Of a stretch of 64,000 nt of DNA, positions 24,263-36,199 are shown piece after piece; within the stretch, counting starts at the first letter, position 1, and the number at the start of each line of letters is the position of its first letter. The notes under the pieces are model-generated. The model saw only the letters and a list, made by a program, of their open reading frames with translations. It was not told where the DNA came from and made no database searches. Origin of the DNA: Dermatemys mawii (lineage: Eukaryota > Chordata > Testudines > Dermatemydidae); NCBI GenBank assembly GCA_007922305.1, contig ML677334.1, forward strand, positions 22,775,915-22,839,914, in the 5' to 3' direction. The position numbers and the translations under genes were made by a program.

Positions 24263-24508
24263 TAAACAAATAAAAAGAATCAGAGAAGTAGCCGTATTAG
24301 TCTGGATCTGCAGAAGTAACAAAGAGTCCTGTGGCACTGTACAGACTAACAAAAGTATTGAAGCATAAGCTTTCGTGGGCTAATACCCACTTCGTCGGAT
24401 GCATCTTTGCGTCCGATGAAGTGGGTATTAGCCCACGAAAGCTTATGCTTCAATACTTTTGTTAGTCTTTAAGGTGCCACAGGACTCTTTGTCACTTAAA
24501 CAAATAAA
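24263..24508 (+). mobile_element. Fold-back SINE-like element with 12-bp target duplication
   Basis: The element spans about 24275-24496 inside direct repeats TAAACAAATAAA (24263-24274 and 24497-24508). It opens with a head of about 38 bases, GAATCAGAGAAGTAGCCGT then ATTAGTCTGGATCTGCAG, followed by a long inverted repeat: the left arm starting AGTAACAAAGAGTCCTGTGG (24315) and the right arm ending CCACAGGACTCTTTGTCACT (24496), about 85 bp each, with only a few bases of spacer near 24408. The central words AAGCTTTCGTGGGCTAATAC and its complement match exactly. The 12-bp duplication indicates insertion by LINE-type target-primed reverse transcription. TAGCCGTATTAGTCTGG may be a decayed A-box-like segment, which is an inference. 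Dispersed in turtles to my knowledge. Confidence 0.85.
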
Positions 24509-24949
24509 GATTTTTAGTGATATGTCAGGCAGCTACTTCCTGTGCCTTTCCCCAACAGTCCTCCCAGGCTGCTATGCTCTAGGTTTGTCCTTCACTGCAA
24601 ACTATAGGATTGCAAAATCCATCATCCACTGATTTGCTGCCACCTGCTTCATTTAATGTTTTTTCATTGTTACCATTTCCCCAGCTCTCCATACCATATC
24701 CACTCATCTCTCTGATTTTCCCTCCTCACCCTTCCTGATATCTCTGCATGTGCCCATAATCCTTACCCTCTCCGCATCTTTCCTCTCTATTCCTTATACT
24801 TTTCCTGACGTTTTGTCCTAGACCTCCTCATCCCTCCATTGAATCTATCCAACTCTCATATCCAGTAGCCATTTCCCTTACTCTTATCACATGGAACGAA
24901 TGCGGGGAGGGGAACGATAATTTGCCCCAAAAGATTTTTAGGGGCAGAT

Positions 24950-25010
24950 CCTTTGCTGAGATCAATGGAGATGTATTAATTTATATCAGCTGAGGATCTG
25001 GCTCATAGTT
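24950..25010. repeat. Ancient palindromic repeat fragment
   Basis: GATCCTTTGCTGAGATCAATGG followed by TTTATATCAGCTGAGGATCTGG: the right part matches the arm AGCTGAGGATCTGG found again at about 43365-43380 and, inverted, at 40874. A family common in birds and reptiles to my knowledge. Confidence 0.5.
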
Positions 25011-25192
25011 TGTATTTAAAATAAAAGAAGAAAAAGAGTCCATTAGCATTCTAGAACCTTCTGTATTATCAAGTTGTGCACATAACTTACCTGACTAATC
25101 ATGTTCTTTTTACTATAACTCCGTCTTCCCTGTGGTCTCTCTGTATTGTTTGCCTCATGTAGGAATTTAAGCTATGTATTGTACAAAGTGTG

Positions 25193-25275
25193 TGTTTGTA
25201 CAGTGCCTAGCACAATGAAGACCAGATCCTGACTGGAGTCTTTGAGTGCTACCACAGTTCAGATAATAATCTGCA
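25193..25275 (+). repeat. Dispersed repeat tail (TGTACAGTGCCTAGCACAATG type)
   Basis: The unit GTTTGTACAGTGCCTAGCAC, then AATGAAGACCAGATCCTGACTGG and GAGTGCTACCACAGTTCAGATAATAAT resembles the 3' part of an old amniote SINE-like repeat, with a terminal (AAT)-like tail. Confidence 0.55.
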
Positions 25276-25756
25276 GAACGCAAGAATTCTGTATGAGAGA
25301 ACTAGCTGAGACATCTCCTCTGCTTTGGAATTCTTGAGCTGTGCAGATGTGGGGTGTCACCCCACAGTGATGTGGCCATCATAGCATGCTACCAAGTAGC
25401 TAGTAAATTATATACAGAGAAGTAGATGATGATGATGATGTAGAGTGGTATAATGTTTGTCTGCATGAGTTTGGTTATGTCCTTGTTGGGTTTGGTACAT
25501 CTCCGCCTGGAATTGGAGGATATACAAGCTCTCTGAATTACTAGGCGTCCTGTGCACAAGTCTCAAAAGGAGTCATGGAAGCCTCTTAAAATGGACTCCA
25601 AATTGCTTTTCCACACATGAAAACATTATACTGTTGAAGCTGAGTATTGTGGAACCTTCTTGGACTAGACCTTGTGTCCCCCACTGGGACACTCCCCTTT
25701 CCAATGGTTTAAGGCAGTGTACCTGAAAGTAGAATTTGCCCCGCATTTGAGATACC

Positions 25757-25852
25757 GGCCCAGATTCTGATCTCACTCATTCCAGAGCAACTCCATTGCC
25801 TTGAGCAGTTACTTTGGATTTGTGCTGGTGCAACTGAGCTGAGAATCTGATG
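25757..25852. repeat. Ancient palindromic repeat (GATTCTGATCTCA arms)
   Basis: The left arm CAGATTCTGATCTCACTCA and the right arm TGCAACTGAGCTGAGAATCTGA are inverted repeats around CAACTCCATTGCC. This matches a diverged member of an amniote palindrome family with CAGATTCTGATCTCAGTTACAC arms. Confidence 0.55.
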
Positions 25853-26331
25853 CACATGAGCTATACTGTTGATGGTGATAAGCCACAATAGAATCTGTCT
25901 CACTCTGCCATAGCTGCATAAGCTTTGCAGTGCCAACAAAAGTAAAAAGTAGGAAAGAGGCCATGGATGAGAGAAAAATGCCTAGGCCTTGAAGGACTCT
26001 CTCCTCCACTCATAACCTCCCTGGAGAACGCCTCCTCATATGCACAGGCTGAGTTGCTGGGCCACCACTTTATTTTTTGAAGCAGTGTTCTTCTCTTTGC
26101 CCTCTCCCCCTCCAGTGGCTCTGCACAGGTGAGTTGCTTGAAACAGGTCCAACGATGGAGCTTACAGGAGCACATGGTTAACATTCAGCCGCTGTATTGA
26201 AGATTATGGGTAATTTCCATGTATCTGGTACAATTAACCCCCTCTCCAATATCACTAAATCACTCCTGCCAGTGAGTGGATCATTTTGGAAAGGATTTTT
26301 TTTCCTGTTGAAATGGATCAGGGGCTAGAGC

Positions 26332-26682
26332 TACAGGCGCCAACTTTCCAGTGTGCTGGGGGGTGCTCACTGCTCAGCCGCTAACTCTTCCACAGGCCCT
26401 GCCCCGACTCCACCCCTTCCCACCCCCTCCCCTGCCGTGTCCTTGCTCCTCCCCCTCCTCCTTCCCTAGCCTCCTGCACACCATGCCATGAAAGTGCTGA
26501 CTGGGAGATGTGGGGAGGGACGGGGGGGCACTGATCATCGGGGCTGCTGGTGGACGGGAGGTACTGGCAGCGGGGTCAGGAGGGAGCTGATGGGGGGCTG
26601 CTGACGTATTATTGTGGCTCTTTGGCAATGTACACTAGTAAATTCTGGCTCCTTCTCAGGCTCATGTTGGCCACCCCTGTTC
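26332..26682. mobile_element. Dispersed repeat block, hAT-like right end
   Basis: Starts near CTACAGGCGCCAACTTTCCA, continues through a C-rich segment (26395-26475), and ends with GGCTCATGTTGGCCACCCCTG followed by TTCTAGA. The last motif is a hAT-like 3' terminus. Probably two pieces joined; boundaries are uncertain. Confidence 0.45.
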
Positions 26683-26683
26683 T

Positions 26684-28027
26684 AGATTACCCAGAAGTCA
26701 AAGGAGCAATTAAAGATTATATGGATATTGCAGAGAAACTAAATGTTTTCTTTGTATCAGCCTTGTCCACAGGAGGCAATAGGAACAGACTCGTAAACAG
26801 TACCTCTGGGGTAGACAATAAAAATGGGGCCCTGTCAGAAACAGAGGCGTGAAAGAAAAAGGTGCTAGAACAAATATTTAAATTGTGGCAAATCACCACG
26901 ACACAATCTTGAAGGAGTTTGAGAATAAGGTGACTGGGCTGGTAATAAAATAATTCAATCTCTCCTTAAATTTAGCGACTGTATCAGAAGCCCAGAGGGT
27001 AACAAATATTGTACCTATTTTTTAAAAAGGTAGAATGATGCTGAAAAGGACATGTATGTGAATCTCATTTCAGAACCAAGTGAACTGGCTGGAAATAGTA
27101 GCCATAAAATATGTAGATGGATGTGACCTAAGTATAAGTAATACACATCTGTAGGAATATTCTGAGGTTATCATATGCATTGGTGCATCCTAAATGTATT
27201 AAATTTAGGAATAAAACCCTGGAAACACCCCATTTGTGGCTCAGTGGGAAGTAGACTCCAGATTTCCTGAGTCCCATCCCAGTGCTCTATCTACTAGTGC
27301 AGTCATTTCTCTCAGTGGGAATTGTCCTAAAAACAAACAGGGGATTCAGATGTGGTAAAGAAAGCATAAACCATAATAATGGAAATATTTTTAAAAAATT
27401 ATATAAATTGATGGGGCGTCCATGCTTTGAGAAGTGTGTTTATTTCTGGTCACCGCATCCTGAAAAACATTTAGGAGAAAAAGTTCAGAGAAAGAGAATA
27501 AAAATTACAGGAGGTGTGGAAACATGAGGCAAGTGAGGAGATTTTTAAAAGATATTAGGACTATCTAGTTTAGGGAAGAGACAAACAAAAGGTGAAATGG
27601 CAGAATATGAATAGCATAGACAACGGTGGTTGCATGCTGCTTCTGACTAGTTCTCAAATATAAGGGGGACAGTCAATGCAACTGAAAGGGAGCACATTTA
27701 AAATTGATAAAAGGAATTTTTTTTACAGACAACATAAATAATTACCTACCCAAGATGATACTGAGCCTAAGAGCTCCATGGATTTTTAAGATTAAATTTA
27801 TGTTTGAATAAATATCAAACTTTGTGCTTCAGGACACAAATCCAGTCAATAATGGACAGGAATTAGGAAGAAACTTCCTCCAGAGGCAAGATATTGCATA
27901 CTTGTTCTTTACGGGCTTTTGTGTACCTTCCCCTGAATGAACTGGTACCAGTCACTGTCTAAGGCAGAATATTGGACTAGATGGACCATTGGTCTTATCC
28001 ATTTTGCTGGTTCCTATGTTCTTATAG
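26684..28027 (+). mobile_element. Old, internally deleted CR1 LINE
   Basis: The first part (to about 26851) codes KDYMDIAEKLNVFFVSALS-like text matching the KLNEFFASVFT region at the start of the CR1 reverse transcriptase. After a gap, 27393-27510 codes KNYIN-like sequence then WSPHPEKHLGEKVQRKRIKI, the counterpart of the WSPHLKKDILALEKVQRRA region. The rest is the post-RT 3' region ending in ATTGGACTAGATGGACCATTGGTCTTATCCATTTTGCTGGTTCCTATGTTCTTA, the CR1 3' terminus. It is far more diverged than the copy at 46.6 kb. A reversed SINE head lies inside at about 27230-27300. Confidence 0.7.
27230..27300 (-). mobile_element. tRNA-derived SINE (MIR-like) head, minus strand
   Basis: On the minus strand: GCACTAGTAGATAGAGCACT then GGGATGGGACTCAGGAAATC and CTTCCCACTGAGCCACAAATG. 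The first phrase resembles the tRNA-related A-box part of amniote CORE-SINEs. It is truncated. Confidence 0.5.
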
Positions 28028-28659
28028 TCCTACATTAAATCAGATATAATTCCAATATTTCACATATACTGTCAGAGTTTCTTTCTTTGGAATAATGAAA
28101 TATTAATTTTTAACTGATTTGCAGATGATTAACCTCAAGATCAAAGCAGCATACAGTTCTTCTTGACTGAAATTAAACCCAGAGAGCCAAGATCATCTCT
28201 GGTGTAACTCTACAGTACTCGTTGGCATTGCACAAGAGATTAATTGGGCTTGGATAGCTTAAGAAAAGGTTATTTTTATGTAGAATTAAAAGCTGTTTGA
28301 TGAATAGAAGTTACATGAGTGGAAAATTACACTGGTATGTTCTACTATGTAAGTACAAAATAAAGAGCCAAAAATTAATGAAAAAGAAAAGCCTCTGAAA
28401 ACACAGTAGGGTGCAGATTGTAAGATAAATTGAAGGAAGCATAGACTCTGAGCTGCCTTGCTGTTCTAATCTTGGAATGAGAGCTTTATGATATCCATTG
28501 ATTGGCAGCAAACAAAGGTATATGTTGTATAGGCTGAATAGTGGCAGCAGATACATGTCCATCTGCCACTGAAGTTAAAAGCAAAATTTGGCCTTCAGTT
28601 GCTTTCATGTATAACCTGCAATATCTTCTCACAATATGGCATAGAGTTTATTTTTATAT

Positions 28660-28738
28660 AATAAAATGCTAATTCAAGTATATTCATAATTTTATATATA
28701 TATAAAAATTATGAATATACATGAATTAGCATTTTATT
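28660..28738. repeat. AT-rich inverted repeat, arms about 34 bp
   Basis: The left arm from AATAAAATGCTAATTCAAG to TATTCATAATTTT pairs with the right arm AAAAATTATGAATATACATG through AATTAGCATTTTATT, with one or two mismatches, around a short (TA)n centre (28694-28703). It could be a small MITE or a cruciform-prone sequence; no known terminal motif. Confidence 0.85.
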
Positions 28739-31645
28739 AGCATGAAATAACCTTCATTTTCATCTGTCTGCTCTCAAACACACATACAAATATGAATTCT
28801 GCAGCAAAAATGTTGAATTCCATAATATCTTGGGAAAATGCCAGATTCCCTGGCTGCACACTCGCAAAGTCCATGGGGCTCTGAGTGAGCGGACTGGGGC
28901 AATTTAACCTTCCAGAGTCATTGTTTCAAGCTTTGCAGACTTGAACATCTGTTTGACGTTATCTTCATACTCGTTAGGGCTAGAAGCTTAACATCTATAA
29001 AGTGAAAGCTGAGGTTCTGGAGCACAATTCTGCAGCAAGGGGTAAATCCCATGACAGATTCTGCAATCACTAAATGCACAGGACCTTATTTATACAGTTG
29101 GCGGGTGTCTAGTAAAATGTAGGTTTATAAACTGTTCTGGTGACATGTTACATTTTAAATACTTGGGCATATATTTTTAAAGTAACCTTGTGACACCCAT
29201 TATATTTATCCACCTACACTACAGGTTTAAGAGACATTTTTAAGACAGAATGGGTAGATTGTAGCCCCATAACAAACATGGCCTAACTGATAAGTGTGAA
29301 ACTCAATAGTTTACCATTTTGGACCAGATCTTATGCGCCATTAGGCCATAGCACAATGCATCTCAAGCGGAAGGGTGTGCGTGTGTTTATATGCCAAAGT
29401 GGCTGCAAGCCACCTTTGCTCTCTTCTAGAAATCCTGGGCTAGCTGTGTGCTGGGCATGTCTCCTGGCACAAGTTAGAGCAGCCTTCTGAGCACTGTGTT
29501 AGTTCGTCTGCCAATAGTCCCAAGGAAGTTGTAATTGCAGTCAGGAATTACCAGGACGTAAGAGACTCCGGCTATGCCGCCTCCTTTCCCAACCACACCC
29601 CTGTCCTGGCATCATATCACCATCTCGGTGCTGCTGACTAATCCCACGCCCTCCACTGGAGTGATCTTTTTGTGACTGACTACACCGGATTTAGACACGG
29701 TTATCCCCCAGTTGTGTGATACAAAGTAGGCCACATCACATGTTTAAGTCATGCCCACATGGTGTGGTTCTGTTTCCCCCAGTGGTGTCTGAAGCCAACT
29801 AGAGATTGATGAGTCTGCTACATATAGCCTTGGCTAAAACGTTGTGGTCTTTTTACCGCTGGCTGTAGATGCTCATACATTAAGATCTATAGATCCCAGC
29901 TTCAGTCTCCACTGCTGACGACCCACCTAGGGACATTGGTGTTACACAGAGAAAGTCTGGGCCTTTAATTTTTGATATTTTACTGAAAAGAATCCTTGTT
30001 ATTTCTTATAGAAACCATCATTGTCATTTCCTTGTCAATCCTTGTCATTTCCTCATAGAATACCATCAAGGGCATGACACACCAGAGCTTTTTCTTCCTA
30101 AAGGGACTGCATACAGACACAGAGCATGCAGACTCAAGTACAATAAGAACAGAGGAGTTTTAAAAGTCTTCAGTAATACCTTTATCTCCTTCAGATCACA
30201 GACTAGTTTCCCTCATTTAATTACTTAGGTAAAGTTTCCAGTTGGCTTTCTTTGTAGATGAAAGTTTCCTGTGGGGGGTTCCCCCTTGGTCCATCTGGAG
30301 CACTGATAAACCATCATTTCTACTTCATCTAGCAACAGGAGGCTTCTGAAAATAGCACTGGCATTTTGAAGTTGTTCTTTTTCTGATGTTCTATTATACT
30401 GCATTTTTCAATGGTCACAAAAGGGTTCAAGAGGAAAGATTTTCTCCCTTCCCCCCGCCAAAAAAAGAAAGACAAAATGGAACCAAAATTACCAACAACA
30501 ACAACAAAAATAATTCTATAGTGATTTTCATCTGATTGTGGTTAGATTTCTTTTTCATAAATACTAACCTCATTAGAAAGACATTTGTGCATGATTAGTT
30601 ATAGAAGTTATTAATTTTAAATACAACTTGTAGTCTTACCCATTTTCCTTTAATGGGAATTTTCTCCTATTTTGCTTGGAATGACAACAGATCAACTGGC
30701 CAATTGAAAATATTGTTTCTAATTTCTAACTGGAGTCACTAAACTGTACTGCAACTTTGCAAAATTCCACTGGCACATAGTGAATTATTTTTTTGATTTT
30801 TTTAAAAACATCATTAGGGTTTTTTATTATTATCAATCATTATAGTAGAGGGAAAGAAGTAAACTATGAATCTAGATAGGTCAGTTTTCAAAGTAATTTT
30901 CCAAACTCAAAGAAGGGTATGATCCTGCGAGTTGATGGGTGCCTGCAATTCCACTGGCCTCAAAAAGAGCTGAAGGTGATCAGCAAACTGAGGAACCAGG
31001 TTCTTATTGAGTAAAGTGTCCATGGTGGACATAAATTTCAGTATCCCCCGAAGTATTTATTTCTTGCCCATTCCCCTAAGAAATGGTGGCAATGCAATTT
31101 CTGTTTCTGAGTGTATGACAAAAGTGTATATCATAGAAAATTATTCAGACTCTAAGCTTTCAAATACTATTATATAAAATAGTTTTTTAAAAACATAAAT
31201 ACTCCCATTATACAGAAAGCAAGAATCCAGTACCATGAAAAATGACATCATATGGGGCCTGCAAAATACATATTATAGGTACAGAATAGTTTTTAAATTG
31301 TTGTTTTAGTTACTCAACAAAAGGCACTTCAACACTGGGATTAATAAATCTTTTAATTACTGCAGTTGGCACTTATTGAATGTCTCTTGCCTTTCTCCTC
31401 CACCATCAAATAATTATCTTGGTTCATTACTGAGTCCTGGTGTAGGCCTATATAATGTCAAGTGAAAAGCAGTACATCAAAGCAGTCAGAAAATTGGAAC
31501 CATGAATAAGGTGTCTGACTTCTTACTGGAAATCCTAACTTTGTACATATTTTTAATGTAATTTTTAAATTTTAATTTTAAAAATAAGTATTCAGACTTT
31601 CATGAACATAGATTTTGTTTGTTCTTTTTTTTTTTTTAGAAGAAA

Positions 31646-31681
31646 AGTGTAGAGTATTCCTGTCTTAGAATACTCTACACT
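31646..31681. repeat. Perfect 14-bp hairpin
   Basis: AGTGTAGAGTATTC (31646-31659) and its exact complement GAATACTCTACACT (31668-31681) flank an 8-base loop. A T14-plus run ends just upstream (about 31626-31637). No known family. Confidence 0.8.
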
Positions 31682-33739
31682 CCAGGATAAATAGTGATCT
31701 GTATTGCACATCTAAAGGGTATAGAGTTCAAAACAGCAGGGGAGTGCTCTGTTTACAGTACATATGGCTACCAGAAGGTAATGTGGATTTTATAGACTGT
31801 TTATTCTGTTGTGCAGCTAAATAGGTAAGGGGGACATTGTAAAATTCAGTAAAATAACCTTGAGATAGAGAGAAAATGTAGAAGGAAAGGCTCACAAGCG
31901 CTGGACACACATTCACAGTGCTTCCTTCCTTTCATAGTTTTTGTGTGTCCCCCCCCCCCAATAAGTTTTTTTTTGAGTCATATAACTTTATGCCTAATTC
32001 TGCAAGGTGCTGACAGATAGGAGCTGAGATTGAAGGACCACTTTGAAGGATTGGGCCCTCAATTTCTCAGTTTTATTTATGCCTCTAAAAAAGGTCACTT
32101 AGATAGGAAAGTGGAGGAGCTTCTGAAATGTCTTCCTCTGTGTCATCCTGCTGTAGTTTCAGCCCGTGTCTTCAGTGAAATTAGAATGATACAGTGTGTT
32201 CAGTATCTGCCTTTTTCCAGCAGAGATAGTAATCCTAGTGGAAAGAAAACCTGTGCAATGCTAGCTGCACAGACTTCTCATCTGGCAAAGCAAAGATAAA
32301 AAATCTCCAGGGCAGCCCATTGAAACAGATGTCTGAAACCTTCAGGGGACACCTTTTTCCCAAAAATAGTCAAGAACTCCTCCATACACAAACATACACA
32401 TTCCCATAAGCAAATTTTTCTGGAGATACATCTGACAAACAATTCCCCCTTCTCTAGTCCATGAAATGAAAATCTGCTGCTTTGCTGAAGCGGGATGGGC
32501 AAATTCCTGCTTTAAACGTGAGCTCAGTCTTGTATTGCCTCTAAAAAATGTTCTCCTTCTGTGCTTCGTTAAACAGCCTACTTTGGCTGGAAAGCTTGGC
32601 AAGGCCTATGATACTCCCAGATAGCCCATGTGCATTTTGTTTATATCAGGTGTAACTCAAGTAATTTTGTGTTTGAAAGTGCAGGTCACATGTTATGGGC
32701 CTGAACATAAGGTAAATGGGTTCCCATTTTTAAAGAAGAATGTCAATTTATTATAATGGACATTTTTGAGAGAATCTTTATTCATCTTTTTGAAAAGCTC
32801 TTGTTAATCCTTTGATATTCTGTACTATTTATCTGGGCAAACCTGGCCCCTTCATCTGTAATCACAAAGCACAGTGCTTGCAGCAGAACTATTATATTAT
32901 TCCACTGCATTGATGGAGGGAGAAGTGTGCTGGGAGCCTGCACGTGGTTTGCCCCCCCCCCTTTTATGCTAGAAGATTGCTCTAGAGGGGCTGATAAGGA
33001 AAAGTGGGGGTAGGGGCAAGCTCAGTTGTGGCTCCACCAGCCCTGCTCCTTCTCCACAACTGTGTGGGTCTTTCAGTCATTCCTTGCCCTATCATGGAGT
33101 GGGGGACAACATCCATCACTGCTGCAGTACAGGATGGGATAGAATCACCCTCTTCCCCCTCTCTCTTCCCCTTCCAGAAGCATATCCTCCCTGTTCACAG
33201 CCATATTACTTGATCTGTGTAAAGAGGGAAGGATTTGTTCCATAATTTTGACCATGCCAGGCCACCCACATCTCCCTACTCACTGAAGTCTCTCCATGTG
33301 AAAAGTCAGTGGAGTTTGCAACTTTCCCCCTCTGGTGAAATCTGTAGAGATGCCCCCGCTTACAGCATGTCTGAACTTTCCCCTTGATCTTCTGGAATGA
33401 TTTATTTAGTGGTCTACAGGGAAACGACCCCTTCTAATCCGTTCCCTCAGTACTGTGAATATTCAAGGACACATCTAACTATCTCCACTGCTTTCTAGAA
33501 GGATCTTAATTGGCCCCAGGTGTCTTGATTATCCTGGAGCAACTGCCATTTGGTTACCAAGGTACCAGGGATTTGTTTAGCCTGGGGCTAACATACCTGT
33601 TCCTCACCACTTTACTATAGCCATCTGGCCTTGCCCCGTCGCAGTGTGTATAAACTTGTAGGTGATTTCTGTTGCAAAAGAAGGGAGAAGGGCTGGAATA
33701 TACTACCCTGTGAGAATTATGGGAAGGCATTGGAGGACT

Positions 33740-34498
33740 ATCAACATCCAAGTTAAATAACCTGGGTTACAGCCTTCATATGCACCACAAAGTAGGCAGG
33801 TTCCAGCCCAAGTTAGAGCTGAGCTCAGGCACAAAGCCACACCCCCAGCTGGGTAATGTAGCCCAGTGTCAAAGCAACTCTGCAAGTAGGTCAAAGGATT
33901 TTGTGTGTGGATGGTAGGAAGTTGTGGCTAACACCGGGTAAGAGCCTGGGTTAACGCTGCAATGATGACACACCTTATGAGGTGCTGCTAACTCACTCAG
34001 GGTATGTCTACACTGCACAGTTACCTTGGGTTCTTATCCAGATTTTATCTTTAACTCCTGGGCCAACCCCAGAGAAAAACTTCCAGCTCAGGTTTGGAGG
34101 TGCTTTAAGCCTGGACTAGCTGACCCAGAAGGACGGGGATGGCTTGGAGTTCAGGCTCTGCTTTAACTCAGGCTGGAACTCACCCACTATGTAGGAAGGA
34201 CACAGGGTAAATCACTCGAGTGCCAATAGTCCCTTAGTACTCTTCCTACAGTGCACCCTAAAGGACAGACGAGTTCTCCCACAATTGACTGGGGTGGAAT
34301 CCTCAAGTGTCTCAGCACAAAGAACCAGTGGATACATCCTCAGACCCACACGGGGAAGTACAGAATCAACGAAGAGACAATAACTTGGATATTATTATTA
34401 TTTATTATTTGTATTATCAGCTTTGCTGCGGGAATGCTAGCACCCAGGTTAGCCTAGCTCACGTGTAAATCACCCAGATTAACAGTGCAACGTAGAGA
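33740..34498. mobile_element. MITE-derived region with GTCTACAC-type end
   Basis: At 34002 the phrase GGGTATGTCTACACTGCACA then GTTACCTTGGG starts an element whose right end, about 34468-34498, reads on the minus strand CTCTACGTTGCACTGTTAATC then TGGGTG, a diverged inverted repeat. The preceding 33740-33990 carries similar words (AACCTGGGTTACAG, GAGCCTGGGTTAACGCTGC) and may be a second related copy. An (ATT)n tract lies at about 34391-34412. Confidence 0.5.
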
Positions 34499-36190
34499 GA
34501 ATCTATCAGTCACCCACAAACACATCTCCAAGGAGAGGAATGGCCAAAATCTTGGCATAGGCCAACAACAAGGGGGCAGCAAAGAAGAAATTATGCTCAA
34601 GGAGGCAGCAAGATGTCACTCTTCTGCCTTTTAGGAAGAGCTATGTCCCAGGGGCCCAATCTAGTCCTATTGTTTGTAAAGGTGTGTGGTATTTTGGTGG
34701 TTTCTACATTACTAACAAGAAACACATTTGCAAAAGGGTCTCTAATGAATTGGTCTCCCATGCTTTCAACGAAACAAATTGCCAGATCATCCACAAACCT
34801 CCACTCACATTAGCCAGTGAACTTATTATTGTAAGAGGAATGGCAAAAGTTTTGCTTCCAGAATGTCTGTTCTGAGGTGCACTGATGCATCCATTTTATC
34901 ATCAGGCAATTTATATTAATGCCAGTTTTTAGAGATATTAAAGACAGTGAACAAAACACTACAAGAGGGGATGATAGGGAGGAATAAAGAGACGCAAAAA
35001 CCCATTGGTCACCACAAAATATGATACTGTAGGGGATATAGTCTGTCAATTTTCTAAATCGGGTGTCTCATCCATAGAATGAATTCTTTCTCACAGTGAT
35101 GTTGTGGTTCTGCAGGTTGGGAGAAAATTAATCTGTTTCCATGTAATTAAAAAAGAAGCTGCATCAAGTGTATTTCAATCACACACATTGAAGTTGTTCA
35201 TAGTGGGACAAACCCTGATGTACTCACTCAGTTAAAGCTCTCTGACTTTGCCTGAATGAGGACCAAGTAGGAATTTGAAGATTTGGCTTTAAATCTGAAG
35301 TTAAAGCTAGATGCAAAGAGGTGAAAAGGTCATATTCTAAGGTAAAATTCACTTTTATGAGCCCAATCCTTGGAAATGCTGATTTCCTGAACTTCCACTG
35401 ATGTCAGACAGCTCTCAGTAGGTTGCCATGTTGGGCCCTAGAAGTGCAATCTTCATAGCCCTTATGAGTGCCAAGGCAGAGGCTATGGTGTCTTCTACTA
35501 AAAATCCTAGATCCCCCACCTCTTTGTGGAATATCCTGCACAGAAGTCATTCAGCAGCATTTTAACTTCACTTTGGACACCAACAGTTTGTATCACTAGT
35601 ACAGAACAGTTGATTAGTATTTTATCATTTTTGCCCATAACCTTTATAGATGTTGTCACATCAAAGGTTGTAGTTTAAAATAATAATATTTGTCATTGGA
35701 CTGACTGCTCTTCTCAGCATTGTAACTGTGACAGATCTAAGTGGACAAGCTATCCTTAACTGTTAGGGTTTGACAGAGGGTGACAGAGCAACTGCTAGTC
35801 TCTTCTCTATGGTCCAATAAACTGCACATTTATCCTGCTCATAAGTTCCATAATGGAGTGGAAATTGCTTTCTCTTTATTGACCTATTTTATTAAGGAAA
35901 GACTAAGTATATAACATATGACTTCAATAAATATATTATCAAACATTTATAGACAAGATTTTACTATTCTGAATTTTTGGGCTTCACAATAGAAATTTTA
36001 TTCCAGCATACACTGTTACCCCCATGCCACCCAAATTAACTTTGGAAGGCTGTGCAATATAATAGGATTAATAAATGGATTAATGTGATTAATAAATCAT
36101 ACATAGTCTTAGAACCTGGTCCTGCAAAAATGCTGCGTTGGGACTGCTCGCACTCATAAAGTTAGGCACATGTGTTAAGTGTTAGAAAGA
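34499..36190. other. Unrecognised intronic sequence
   Basis: AT-rich intron; nothing recognised. Confidence 0.4.
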
Positions 36191-36199
36191 CCTTGTAGT

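Larger units (their letters stand above)
24509..26330. other. Intron with old repeat fragments
   Basis: Pyrimidine-rich sequence at 24700-24890; palindromic repeat fragments at 24950-25010 and 25757-25852; a tail-like GTTTGTACAGTGCCTAGCACAATG unit at 25195-25225; a short (GAT)5 tract at about 25425-25440. No gene recognised. Confidence 0.45.
28028..33739. other. Unrecognised intron with two notable hairpins
   Basis: No gene and no recognised repeat family. Contains the long AT-rich inverted repeat at 28660-28738, the 14-bp hairpin at 31646-31681, and C runs at 31949-31959 and 32952-32961. Otherwise AT-rich intron. Confidence 0.45.

Noticed and set aside
24315..24496. DNA-transposon MITE reading of the large palindrome
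   Set aside because: The flanking direct repeats are 12-13 bp and differ in length between copies, which suits LINE-type insertion better; kept as SINE-like with this caveat.
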